Shown piece by piece: positions 36,001 to 49,800 of a DNA stretch of 64,000 nt (its first letter is position 1; every line of letters starts with the position of its first letter). The notes beneath the pieces were generated by a model. That model saw only the letters and a program-made list of their open reading frames with translations, did not search any database and was not told the DNA's origin. Where the stretch lies: contig NC_092564.1 of the NCBI RefSeq assembly GCF_037975245.1, positions 13,356,484 through 13,420,483 on the forward strand. The letters run 5' to 3'. The translations under genes were made by a program, and so were the position numbers. Source of the DNA: Apostichopus japonicus (lineage: Eukaryota; Echinodermata; Holothuroidea; Aspidochirotida; Stichopodidae).

Positions 36001-39000
36001 CTTTAGTGTAGTATTTTTGCAAGTAGCCGATGAGGGCGCTGCCGGAATCCGCCTGCTGCTGATAGTAGACCCCCTTCGATTGTCATGAAAAGTCATGAAA
36101 ATGAAAGAACAGTGTCCCCTACATCCATTTATGATGGTCATTTGCTGGCACAAAAATTATCACGGGGTTAAATTGAGCAATTAATTGGGGTTGTCATTTT
36201 TGCTGTTTTCGCTCTTTAGTGTAGTATTTTGCATTGAGCCGATGAGGGCGCTGCCGGAATCCGCCTGCTGCTGATAGTAGACCCCCTTCGATTGTCATGA
36301 AATGTCGTGAACATGAAAGAATAGTGTCCCCTACATATATTGAGGGTGGTCATTTGATGGCACAAAAATTATCACGGGGTTAAATTGAGCAATTAATGAG
36401 GGTTGCCATTATTGCTGTTTTCGCTCTTTAGTGTAGTATTTTGCATTGAGCCGGTGAGGGCGCTGCCGGAATCCGCTGCTGCTGATAGTAGACCCACTTC
36501 GATTGTCATGAAAAGTCATGAAAATGAAAGAATAATGTCCCCTACATTCATTTATGATGGTCATTTGCTGGCACAAAAATTATCACGGGGTTAAATTGAG
36601 CAATTAATGGGGGTTGTCATTTTTGCTGTTTTCGCTCTTTAGTGTAGTATTTTGCATTGAGCCGATGAGGGCGCTGCCGGAATCCGCCTGCTGCTGATAG
36701 TAGACCCCCTTCGATTGTCATGAAATGTCGTGAACATGAAAGAATAGTGTCCCCTACATTTATTGAGGGTGGTCATTTGATGGCACAAAAATTATCACGG
36801 GGTTAAATTGAGCAATTAATGAGGGTTGCCATTATTGCTGTTTTCGCTCTTTAGTGTAGTATTTTGCATTGAGCCGGTGAGGGCGCTGCGGGAATCCGCC
36901 TGCTGCTGATAGTAGACCCACTTCGATTGTCATAAAAAGTCATGAAAACGAAAGAATAATGTCCTTTACATTCATTTATGATGGTCATTTGATGGCACAA
37001 AAATTATCACGGGGTGAAATTGAGCAATTAATTGGGGTTGTCATTTTTGCTGTTTTCGCTCTTTAGTGTAGTATTTTGCATTGAGCCGGTGAGGGCGCTG
37101 CCGGAATCCGCCTGCTGCTGATAGTAGACCCCCTTCGATTGTCATGAAAAGTCATGAAAACGAAAGAACAATGTCCTTTACGTTCATTTATGATGGTCAT
37201 TTGCTGGCACAAAAATTATCACGGGGCTAAATTGAGCAATTAATGAGGGTTGCCATTATGGCTGTTTTCGCTGTTTAGTGTAGTATTTTTGCATTGAGCC
37301 GGTGAGGGCGCTGCCGGTATCCGCTGCTGCTGATAGTAGACCCCCTTCGATTGTCATGAAATGTCGTGAACATGAAAGAATAGTGTCCCCTACATATATT
37401 GAGGGTGGTCATTTGATGGCACAAAAATTATCACGGGGTTAAATTGAGCAATTAATGAGGGTTGCCATTATTGCTGTTTTCGCTCTTTAGTGTAGTATTT
37501 TGCATTGAGCCGGTGAGGGCGCTGCCGGAATCCGCTGCTGCTGATAGTAGACCCACTTCGATTGTCATGAAAAGTCATGAAAATGAAAGAATAATGTCCC
37601 CTACATTCATTTATGATGGTCATTTGCTGGCACAAAAATTATCACGGGGTTAAATTGAGCAATTAATGGGGGTTGCCATTATGGCTGTTTTCGCTCTTTA
37701 GTGTAGTATTTTGCATTGAGCCGGTGAGGGCGCTGCCGGAATCCGCCTACTGCTGATAGTAGACCCCCTTCGATTGTCATGAAATGTCGTGAACATGGAA
37801 GAACAATGTCCTTTACGTTCATTTATGATGGTCATTTGCTGGCACAAAAATTATCACGGGGTTAAATTGAGCAATTAATGAGGGTTGTCATTTTTGCTGT
37901 TTTCGCTCTTTAGTGTAGTATTTTGCATTGAGCCGATGAGGGCGCTGCCGGAATCCGCCTGCTGCTGATAGTAGACCCCCTTCGATTGTCATGAAAAGTC
38001 ATGAAAACGAAAGAACAATGTCCTTTACGTTCATTTATGATGGTCATTTGCTGGCACAAAAATTATCACGGGGCTAAATTGAGCAATTAATGAGGGTTGC
38101 CATTATGGCTGTTTTCGCTCTTTAGTGTAGTATTTTTGCAAGTAGCCGATGAGGGCGCTGCCGGAATCCGCCTGCTGCTGATAGTAGACCCCCTTCGATT
38201 GTCATGAAAAGTCATGAAAATGAAAGAATAGTGTCCCCTACATCCATTTATGATGGTCATTTGCTGGCACAAAAATTATCACGGGGTTAAATTGAGCAAT
38301 TAATGAGGGTTGTCATTTTTGCTGTTTTCGCTGTTTAGTGTAGTATTTTGCATTGAGCCGGTGAGGGCGCTGCCGGAATCCGCCTGCTGCTGATAGTAGA
38401 CCCCCTTCGATTGTCATGAAATGTCGTGAACATGGAAGAACAATGTCCTTTACGTTCATTTATGATGGTCATTTGCTGGCACAAAAATTATCACGGGGTT
38501 AAATTGAGCAATTAATGAGGGTTGTAATTTTTGCTGTTTTCGCTCTTTAGTGTAGTATTTTGCATTAAGCCGATGAGGGTGCTGCCGGAATCCGCTGCTG
38601 CTGATAGTAGACCCCCTTCGATTGTCATGAAAAGTCATGAAAACGAAAGAATAATGTCCCCTACATTCATTTATGATGGTCATTTGATGGCACAAAAATT
38701 ATCACGGGGCTAAATTGAGCAATTAATGAGGGTTGCCATTATGGCTGTTTTCGCTCTTTAGTGTAGTATTTTTGCAAGTAGCCGATGAGGGCGCTGCCGG
38801 AATCCGCCTGCTGCTGATAGTAGACCCACTTCGATTGTCATGAAAAGTCATGAAAATGAAAGAATAGTGTCCCCTACATCCATTTATGATGGTCATTTGC
38901 TGGCACAAAAATTATCACGGGGTTAAATTGAGCAATTAATTGGGGTTGTCATTTTTGCTGTTTTCGCTCTTTAGTGTAGTATTTTGCATTGAGCCGATGA

Positions 39001-40049
39001 GGGCGCTGCCGGAATCCGCCTGCTGCTGATAGTAGACCCCCTTCGATTGTCATGAAATGTCGTGAACATGAAAGAATAGTGTCCCCTACATATATTGAGG
39101 GTGGTCATTTGATGGCACAAAAATTATCACGGGGTTAAATTGAGCAATTAATGAGGGTTGCCATTATTGCTGTTTTCGCTCTTTAGTGTAGTATTTTGCA
39201 TTGAGCCGGTGAGGGCGCTGCCGGAATCCGCTGCTGCTGATAGTAGACCCACTTCGATTGTCATGAAAAGTCATGAAAATGAAAGAATAATGTCCCCTAC
39301 ATTCATTTATGATGGTCATTTGCTGGCACAAAAATTATCACGGGGTTAAATTGAGCAATTAATGGGGGTTGTCATTTTTGCTGTTTTCGCTCTTTAGTGT
39401 AGTATTTTGCATTGAGCCGATGAGGGCGCTGCCGGAATCCGCCTGCTGCTGATAGTAGACCCCTTTCGATTGTCATAAAAAGTCATGAAAACGAAAGAAT
39501 AATGTCCTTTACATTCATTTATGATGGTCATATGATGGCACAAAAATTATCACGGGGTGAAATTGAGCAATTAATTGGGGTTGTCATTTTTGCTGTTTTC
39601 GCTCTTTAGTGTAGTATTTTGCATTGAGCCGGTGAGGGCGCTGCCGGAATCCGCCTGCTGCTGATAGTAGACCCACTTCGATTGTCATGAAATGTCATGA
39701 AAAAGAAAGAATAGTGTTCCCTGCATATATTGAGGGTGGCTATTTGATGGCACAAAAATTATCACTGGGTTAAATTGAGCAATTATTGGGGTTGTCAGTT
39801 TGCCTTTTTCGCACTTAAGTAGTATTTTGCATTGAGCCGATGAGGGCGCTGCCGGAATACGCCTGCTGCTGATAGTAGACCCACTTCGATTGTCGTGAAA
39901 TGTCATGAAAAGAAAAGAATAATGTCCTCCGCATATATTGATGGTGGTCATTTGATTGCACAAAAATTATCACGGGGTTATATTTAGCGAAACATTGGGG
40001 TTGTCAAATTACCTCTTTTCGCTCTGTAGTGTAATATTTTTGCATTGCG
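33030..40049 (-). repeat. Right arm: about 33 tandem units of 212 bp, inverted
   Basis: The same unit as the left arm but reverse-complemented (CCGGAATCCGCCTGCTGCTG, GACCCCCTTCGATTGTCATG, ATTATCACGGGGTTAAATTG). Spacing is about 212 bases. Repeated blocks occur at offsets of about 636 (3 units), 1,059 (5 units) and 2,755 bases (13 units): for example the variant GTCGTGAACATGGAAGAACA recurs at about 34393, 35030, 35666, 37785 and 38421. The outermost units (39660-40049) and the first inner unit near 33030-33200 are the most diverged. Confidence 0.95.
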
Positions 40050-40783
40050 ATTTTATAAAATACCTGAAATCATATTCAATCCTCATCATTTTTCAGACCA
40101 TCAGTAATATCCAAGCATAAAAAAGTAATGTGATGACTCACCAAATCTCCCAAAAATCAATAAAGCAGGTTAGTTTAGGGTTATTTTCCGAAGTTTAACC
40201 TCTCAGGTCGACGTACACTAATCTAACTTTTTTAGTGATACGTCAATAACCCAGGAGTTTATTTTCCAATCTCCTACGAGCAAACAGACGAAGAATATCT
40301 AACATCAATACAAACTTCACTTGTCAATTGAGAAATTGAGCGTAAAGAATGAGGTACAGTTTGCGCCTTCTTTTAATTCCTTTAAATTAACAGACTAAAA
40401 AACTTCGCCAATTTTGTCTATTTCCCCTGTCCCTTCGTTCTCAAAAGCATCTCACTTCGCATGGTAACGTTTTGGCTGTTAACAACATTTTCCGCATATT
40501 TCACATAATTTGCGGTCAGCCTTTGACCCAAACAGCCAACCTCCGCGACTACAGTGTTGAACTTTAGCGACGACGTTTGTTCGAGATACCTTCCTTTGCT
40601 TCCTTGGAATGCTCCATTTTCTGTGCAACCTGCATGAATTCAATACCCTATTCGAGGTAGACGCTGTTCATTTTCAGCGATCTGTCAGAGGTCTGTTGGC
40701 CAGCTTCAGCCCGGTAACGGGAATCGTATATTGTTCATCTACCACGTATGAAAGTTGCTTGGAAAAGCCATTAAAATTCGAAG
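40050..40783 (+). promoter_or_regulatory. VPS13 promoter and 5' UTR region
   Basis: Only 734 bases separate the last right-arm unit from the VPS13 start codon, so the core promoter and 5' UTR must lie here unless there is a further non-coding exon. No clear TATA box is visible. An upstream ATG at 40609 opens a 92-codon frame that overlaps the VPS13 start in another frame; it would be an upstream ORF only if transcription begins before it. Confidence 0.5.
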
Positions 40784-40883
40784 ATGGTTTTCGAATCTCT
40801 TGTGGTGGACCTTCTCAACCGGTTCCTTGGTCCATATGTGGAAAATTTGGACGCATCTCAGTTGAAACTCGGCATTTGGTCTG
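40784..40883 (+). CDS. VPS13: VPS13 exon 1 with start codon
   Basis: ATG in context aagATGg. The exon encodes [16 protein letters not shown], then [17 protein letters not shown] and the first base of a Gly codon; donor gtaggt follows. The frame is not the one with the longest open frame in this stretch, so simple ORF finding misses it. Confidence 0.93.
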
Positions 40884-43800
40884 GTAGGTTTCAAGGAGTT
40901 TCCTTTTGTTATTTGTCATAAACAGTGGCTTACGTTAAGTGTTCGTAGTCAACGCTAGGACGTTAATCGGTATTGTCTTGGTGTAGTCGACAGAAGTGTT
41001 AGGATGTACATTACATTATATATGCCATTTTCATGTAATGAAAATAAGGGCGACACCTAAGCAATAATGTGTATGCGCACAGTAGGATCACAAAAAATGG
41101 AGTCAAAATCTGATATAGGATATACATGTGATGCTCAGGCTTGTAAGTTGTAGAGAGTCTGTACTCAGTCTTGTATTCTGGTGTAGGGGACAAACTAAAA
41201 CGAATGACAGCGAATGACCGAATGACAATTGACTTTGTACAGGGTTAATTATCATTTGCGAATGACAGCGAATGAAGGCGAATGACAACGAATGACACCG
41301 AATGACAACGAATGACAACGAAGGACAGTATTGAGAAGAGATAAAATGATTAACGGAGTGGAGTAAATGCGGTTATTGGTTTTCTGCGCAAAAATGATTT
41401 GAGGAAAATCGCATATAACGTGGTTGCAGGGTTTTGGTGTAATTTACGGATAGAAACCACAGGGAAAGTTTTTGTGTGAGAATGCGCTTGAGTGTTGTGC
41501 TTTTTACCTCTGTAGATTTATATAGAAAGATAACTGAAGCCGTTTCAAGATTATAGTATTGTTAGTTTTTAACAATTAATATCGGAAAAATGACGTTAGA
41601 TTTACTTTTTAAAATCAGACTTACAATTTCGCTTACTATAAGGTGCGTTTTTATTTTGTCCGTACTCCGTACGTTACTAGATCTAGATACCCACGAAGTC
41701 TGAACTGTGATATCCGGTTGAAGCAAATGTCTGTGCTGTCATTACTGTCATTCGTTTTAGTCAACGCATTTTTTTAGTGTGTGCAACATATTGTCATTCG
41801 TTATGTGAAACGCAATTGTCATTCGTTTTAGTTACACCCTGGTGTAGGCTGGCCTAGTTAGCTTATCTCACCCATACTCCTGAGTCGTAGTCGTATTTAC
41901 TTGTTCTTGTGGATTTGTACCCGTACTTGAGACAATCTCATACCAAGGGAAATGCTGGTTTACTTGTTCTCACGGTTTGGAACTCATAAGCGTACTGCAA
42001 GTCGGTTGATTTAGCCTACAGCTCTCAACGATGGCCACAAAGTATTTATACATAGAAGAAATGATTTGAAGCTAGCATGGAGAGCATATATACTATAGTT
42101 TGTCATCAGTAATGCTTGGAGACCAAATTTACCGGAGTGTCCAGGGCCAAGTCTGTTCACTTGGCCAGATCAAATATGTAATGAACATTGCAAAATCTCA
42201 TTGGTCAAGCTTTGTTGTCATATTAGGTCATTGACTTTGAGAACATTAGAAGCCCATTTTCACACAGTAACTGATTTGTCAATTTGTACGTTTGTAAATC
42301 TGGTTAAACAACACTGAAGTTGACTATATAGTTTGAGAATGTTTCAAAGCCATTTTCAAAGCACATGTTAACAAACTACACAAATATTCTTCGGTTTTTG
42401 CAAACTCATCCAGAAACATGTGCTATACAACTCTAATGGACCACATTGCCAAGACATTAGCATTTTTAGAGTAAGACAGAAAGATCTATGGCTGAAATTT
42501 CACCTTGAAATTTCTGCAGACTTAGCTTAGTCAGTGTCCATTTTCAACAAGACAAGTTATGCTAGATTTCTTTTTTAGGATTTTTTATTACAAATGAGCA
42601 GCTGGGCTCGCCACATTTCAACAATAGATTAGGCCAAATTGAAAAAGTTCTTCATATAGTTAATCCACCCTTGTACCAAACTGGTCAACCATGACATGTA
42701 AGGGCCTAGGACTAATGCTGATTATTTACTTCTGATTGCAAAGTACGCTAACATATTTCATATGGTGGGAGCTATTTACTCAGTTGCCGGCACTTATCTA
42801 ACTAACCGTCTGTTATATTAGTTTCAATTAAGGTTAAGTCCAGGTTCTAACTAATCTGCTTATCATTTAACTTTAATGAAGGATGACACTGTTACTAACG
42901 GGTTTAGGTAGCCAGCTGTCCAGACGTCTTTTGCACGGCCAGTTTTGCAAAATGACGGCCAATTTTTCCTTGCATGGCTTGAAAAATAGATATGAAGCCG
43001 TTCAAAGTTTTCAGTACTGAGTAAGCAAATATACAGAGGTACAGAAATGATGTCAGTATTGTTTTTTTTTTTTTTTTTTTTTTTACTTTCCCTAATTTTA
43101 CCAATCAAATCTCGCTTTGACTAACTAAACAGCTTGCATTACTCTGCCATTACCTTAAAAATACAAAGTTTGTAAAGTTATTTTTACTATTTTGTGCATG
43201 CATATATATCTCCTTGGATCTAAGTAATATAATAGGGCCTTTGTATACTGTAGGCAAGGTTGGAAAACTTAGCAAACCATCCAAACCAGTTTCTTGGGAC
43301 AGTCAAGGTCATTGTGGTAATCCACTGTGCAGAAAAAGTAAACACCCACTTTTAAAAGAACATTAATACCCTCACTATTGCGAATTTACTGTTAACCATC
43401 GTACTAGCGAATATGATCATGGGAAATTCTGGAAGGCTTTTCAACTCTGGTTTGCAATTTTGTACTAAGTTAGTAAGTGAAGGTACATACTCTATGAAGC
43501 ATAAAATGCTGTTACTGTACATTTAAGCAACGTATAACTATAGCCTACTGTATCCAGCTTTTGGTAACTATATATGAGGTTTATATGCTTGCTCATCCAA
43601 TCGAAGCAAATTGCACATCCCCTGAGGTGAAGAAACATTCTGAAATTGTATTTCCTTATATAAACTATATGAATAGTTTTATAAATGCAGTTAACATGTG
43701 TTCAACATATTTGGTGCATTTGTGAAATAGATTGGCGGGTAATGCAGACAAGCAAAAGGAATCTATTCAATGTGATGGTGTGTTTGTGTGTATGTACAGT

Positions 43801-46800
43801 GTACATGTGACACACCCGCTTGTTAATGCAATATGTCAAAAAGTGCATCATTGTTGAACCTCACAGTTGGTACTGTGTTGTAAATGTCGATCCTGTTTGG
43901 TGGGCACAAGAACAACATTGAAATTGGTGGAGGTCAAAGGTCATCGAAGTCCATAGAGATCAAAGTCTGAAAACATTCTAAAGACAGTAATTCAAAAAGT
44001 GCAGCTTGGTTGAAGTTCATAAGTGTGGTCCTGTATGTGCAGTAGATGCCTTCATTGCGAGTACAAGAATCATAGAAGATGTTGGTGAAGGTCAATTAAA
44101 TCCCAATAATTTAAGGTCTAAATATCTTGAAAACACAGGAACTTTAGATACATGAACAAGTTGAATGAATTTCATAATTTTGCATGTACAGTAGTTCCAC
44201 CTTAAATTAGTGAGTATATAAGAATAATTGTCTGTGAAGGTCAAAGGTATTTTTATGTCAACATTAAATGCTGAAAACCTCATAAACCTTGTACGGTTGC
44301 ATAATTGGAAAGCACCTCGCTGATCACTTTAATGGTCAACACTTCAAAAGTTGTTTGCTGTGTTTAATATTGAAAACTTGAATCTTCTCAAAGTTCTCAT
44401 ACCAAATGTGGAATCTAAGCCAAGTGTACAAGTTTGTGGACTAGGGAAAGCAGAGGGTTGCATATATATATCCTACAGTAGTTTGGTAATATTTGCTTCT
44501 CACTGATATGGTATGGGATAAAGACAAAAATTAAATGGATTCATGTTTAAGCCATTGGTGAAAAGCACAGCATTAGTTTGGAATGAAGCTGCTTTGAACC
44601 ACAATACATGTCAATGATATTTATTAGGGATCATATCAATTGAAAATAGAGAAAATTTGTACACACCTTTTTTTGTTCTCAACAATTGCTACACTTACAC
44701 AACTTTTTCATCCTTTACTAGGAAATTTGTCAGAAGTAACATGGTATGCAGTCTAAAATGTACCAGCATTTAAATGTTATTAGATGAGAAAAACATTTCT
44801 GATTAAATGTCAACTGTGCTCAAGGTATCATAGCAACTTGGGCAATAATGCTGTGTTGGCTAGGTTAAAAATTTAATTCCTTCCTCTAGAGAATAAATTT
44901 ATTAGCACATCCCCCCCAAAAAAAACAATGATTGTAGCACATGATTACATGTGAACAGTGGAATTCTATACATGTGAACAGTGGAATTCTATTTTCACAA
45001 GTTGTTTTCATCATTACCTAAGTATATACCTAATCCTATATGCGGGGTTAAAAGTGGAAGCATTGCCTGCAGAGATAGAGAACTGAGTGAGAGTTTATGC
45101 AGTGGAACCCTTCAGAGCCCCTTTCATTTATGCGTGGTCAGCATTACTGCCTGCAAGAAACAGGGTAACCTTGTACCCTCAAGGAAACAAATGTCCTTCT
45201 CCAGCAGCTTTCAAACTAAGTTTTGAACAAACCTCGACTAGGACAACTTGAGGTTTCTTTGTAAAGAATCCCTTTAAGTTCAATCTACAGTATAATATAC
45301 AGTATTAATGTTGTACTTTTTCTTCTCCCTTTTCTCTGTATCCTCCTGTGCATAATATTGTGCGTAATAATACTTATTTCATGTAACTTAACATAAGCAG
45401 AATGTTCAGTCTAAAACAAATTCAAACACATTATTAAAGGTAGTATAAGTTCTTCCCTCTCTTCCTCTTCATAAATTTAACAGAGATGTCAAGTATAAAA
45501 ATTGTCTCCATACTCTTGTCTGTTTTGAGTATTTCTAACCAAACATACTTCATCATTGTTTGAAGGTAATTAAAAGTATGTTATCAACATATTTGAACAT
45601 ATATAATTGTTGCACAGAGGATATATTATACTCTCAGAGAATACAAATCAACCCATCAATAACGTTGGCTTCTTCCCACTTTTTTATCGTGGGGGGGGGG
45701 GGGGAGGACGGGGAATTTTGAGGTGTCCAGTGTCATGAATTTCCATAAAAAAAATTGCAGTCTGACTTTTTAAGTAGAAAATGAAAAATCAGGATTTAAT
45801 TTAAGATTACCTCACTATTCAGTACAAGTGTTTAATGAATTGAGCAATTTTAATGTACATTGGAAAGTACTAGCCCAGACAAACATCCCATAGGCTTGGC
45901 CAAGGTTATAACAGCTAACTCTATGTAGGCCAAGCCTGTGCAAGTATAGTCTATACTATACAGCTTGTAATCCCAGATACAATAGTACAATGCTAAATGA
46001 TATGGAAAATACCGTTGATAATGATGGGGTGTCGTTTGTAGTCCAGGGATGATGCAGAACAAGGAGAAGGGGCTGTAGCCTGTAATTGATCATACAGTAT
46101 CCTAAAACTTCTGGATGAAGAGGAAAAAAATGAATTTGTACAATTCTGATTTCTTCGATCACCTATGGCAATGGTTTCTCCAAAATACAGTGACATAGTT
46201 ATATCCGAACTTATCAAAGTATGCATTGCTCTAGTATGAATACTCTCTCTAGTAGCTTCTTCTCTCTAGTAGCTTATACCTACCCACTAGTTGGTTTTGT
46301 ATTTTTTGAAATTTGTACAGTACTTTATTATACTAAGTAAAAGTTTTATGCAGGCAATATCAAGGCATTTAACTTGATTCATGAGATTCACATTACATTT
46401 TGCATGCTGTAATTCCATGTTGTTGTCAATACACATTACATTTTGCATGCTGTAGTAACATACATGTTGTTGTCAATACACATTACATTTTGCATGCTGT
46501 AGTAACATACATGTTGTTGTCGATACAAGTACTTTATTAAAGCTGAACAGCAGGTTTCAAGCATTGAGGTAGTTTCTTCTGCTGGGTCTACAACACACGT
46601 ACTGCAGATTTTTCTATTTATGTGAAACTTTGCCATCAACATTACTTACTCTTGATTGAAGATAATGTGTTGCAAACAGATCAAATCTGTAGATCATATA
46701 AATATTCTCTTGGTTTTGTTTTAACAGTTTTTGGCTATGCCATAACCTCATTTAGAAGTCACCAGGATAGCCCCTTTAACATCCTACGAAGTCAAATTAT

Positions 46801-49800
46801 GGTCACACATATTCGATCTGACACTTGTAATGAAGCATTTAATTGCCGTAATCATATTCCCTCACTGAGATATTTAATAGTCTCATTTAAACCTTGTCAT
46901 GAATATTAAGTAAACAGTCCGAACCTCCACGAAAGAAGTCATGTGAAAGCAATCATAATGTTAGCATTCTTCTAATTTTGGACAGTATATAGTTTAATAC
47001 CAGATTGAAAACTGTTCAACTGGTTTGGTTTCATGAATTAGTAAAAACTGTCTCTGATCCTTCAAAGGGTGATAATACCCACAAGAAGTGCATCAAGTAT
47101 TAATGAGATTGGAATAGACTTTTTTTTGGGGGGGGGCAGGGGGGGGTGAGGTTTGACAAACACTTGCTGAAATGAAGTAATCAAGTTAGAACACAGCCTT
47201 TTAGTCAATCTTAACACAGGAAATTGTACAAGATAATCAAACTAGGATCGACTGCCTGCTTCTATAATGGTTTGAATCAAGGTCTCAATATACATATGTA
47301 TATACTGTTATATGTAGACGTGTCACTTCACAATATATTGTGCTCCTGGTTAGGTTTGTTAAGATTACAGTGTAAACACCATCCTGTATGGTACTGTTGC
47401 ATATATGGCATTAGTAATAAGGTTGTCAATTGTGATGTGCAGGCCTGGATAATTCCTTATAACCATTATTGATTGTTTGACCTAGAAATGATAGATTTGT
47501 TCAGAAGTGTTATTCAGCTTATTACAATGCATCCCTCTGCAACCATTGTTGATAGCAATATTGTCGGGTCTTTGGGTTGGAGTCATTGTCATTACAGTAT
47601 GGCACACTGTGTATGCTATGCTTCATATGTATTATCAATATATTTTTTAGCTTTTGCACAATCCCGAAGAGAAGGCTTTAATTTCATTGTAATGTTAGCC
47701 CAACGTGGGCTAGTAGAATGATGCATTATGAATTACGATGAATTATCTGATTTGTATGTGTTCCTTTTGAACATAACAATGCATCCACATCGTCCATCAA
47801 GGTTTCCACAAGTCATTGAAAGCAGGTCAAGGGTAGACACTTGTAAAACAAATCGGAGCAAAGAATCTGTCATTTAATTTGAATTTTTGCCAAAGCATTC
47901 TTACTCAGAACCAGGCCAAGGTATAGGTGGAGGGAAGCATGTCCCCTATACAGACTGATGTACCCTCACCCCAGTTTGTGCCACCAACATATGTACAAAA
48001 ACTTCACAATGTACAGGACAAATGTGCCTCTCCTTAAACTGATGGTGTCCCTCCCCCCCCCCTTCCCCTCAACACAGACTTCTTGGCTAAAGGCCTATTC
48101 TTACTGTAAGTTTTGTTTTTAGCAGCGTGTGATGATTTGAGTAAACCTTGCTGATCATTGGGTTGAAACAATGAAAATACTAGGCCACTTTGCAAGGGTA
48201 TTAAGATGCAAATGTTCATGTGAAACATACAATATCAATGGTATGACATTATCTCAACGGCCTGGACCAGTGGAAGTAAATTTATGTGTTTGTAGGCTGT
48301 GCCATAAGAGTTTTCACATAGTCATATGAAAGTTACTTAAGATGTATTATTGAACAGAGATGTTAGCTAGCCTAGCAGTCATGATCATTACAGTTCTGTT
48401 ATATTTTGTAAAACATTTTTATTATTTATTTTCTTACAGGAGATGCAGTGCTTCAGGAGTTGTTTGTCAAGGAAGGTGCTCTGGTAAGTATTAAAATGAT
48501 CTTGGAATAAAATGAGAAAAAGATAAAAAAGAATAGTTTTGTTTTTACCCCAAAAATGTGTCATTGAGACTCTATTATTACATAATATGTTCTTGCTCCT
48601 TGTCCACCTGTTTCCCTTCAGCCTGTTATCTGTGGGTTCCTTATATTGTTTTCATCACATTGAAATGATTTTCCAAGAAGAAAAGTGAAGTTAAGGGATT
48701 TTTAACAATTCTGCATCAAGGCAAAGAATCCAAAGTGGAAGTTGGAGACGTCTAAATATTTTCTTGCTTCTCCTGCAATCGGAAGATAAAATGTGTTAAT
48801 AGGATGTAATTTTTCATCTCCTTAATGGTTACCGGTATGCTTGATTTAAAACATTCTGACATCAAAATTCCCTCCATACATAAAGTCTTCTTGCTTTTAA
48901 AGGAGGCACAAGCTATGCTTAAAACATAGAACTAAATGCAGCACCTGAAGTGATTTTAACATTCAGAGTTCATTTTTTTCAGTTCTTTTTTTCAGTTCTT
49001 TTTTTTTTTTTAGGTGTTAAGGTTTCCTATTTTCTTTGATGGGAATACTCTATTCGATTAAGCCCACAAGGGTTTCTTAGTTTACTTCCTTTCACATATT
49101 TTACTTATTTGCAGTTATATTGTCTTGTTCACGTTGTATTACTATGTGTTGAAACAAATAAATCATCATATCATTATTCAAAGACTTAGACCCCCTGCTG
49201 ATATATAGATGCCCCATATTTAATATCATATATGTTCCACACAATTGTTTACCAGACCCGCCTGATGATCTATATATGCCCCATATTCAATATCATAATA
49301 ACATGATGCAGTACGTTCCACACAGTTGTTTACCAGAACTGAGTGTACATAAATGCTAAGCATTGCTGCTCTGTCAAAGCTTTCATTACTGTGTACATTA
49401 GAGTAGGCGCGAAAAGTGCATGGAATATTTGCTTATTAATAATATATGATAGCAATCCATTCACACTGCTACTAGTTGAAGTACTCCAGCCATGTGTGGG
49501 AGGAATGTGATTGGAGGCCACTACATCCTCCCAGCTTGATGTATGCCAGCCATAATAATAACCATCACATCTCAGTTTTACATTTGTGAAGAAGTGTGAG
49601 AGAGCTTGCAAACTCACCAGATAGGGTGGTGTTGGATTCTATTTACGTATATAGGTACACAGTACATTCGTCATTTGCTTCGATGAGTGTGTCGGAACGT
49701 TGCAAACAGTATTCAAGATTTAAGTAGAGATTTGCAGCATACTTATTGGGAGCATATTGGTTCACAACATTCTTTAATCAAAACATTCTCTGGTAGTCAG

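Larger units (their letters stand above)
40884..48439 (+). other. VPS13 intron 1
   Basis: A 7.6 kb first intron. It holds a transposon with target duplication (41187-41839), diverged repeats (43836-44310), a three-copy short repeat (46389-46525), a T run near 43062-43084 and G runs near 45691 and 47130. No other gene seen. Confidence 0.85.

Noticed and set aside
40609-40887. 92-codon gene upstream of VPS13
   Set aside because: Its second half is VPS13 exon 1 read in the wrong frame. At most an upstream ORF.
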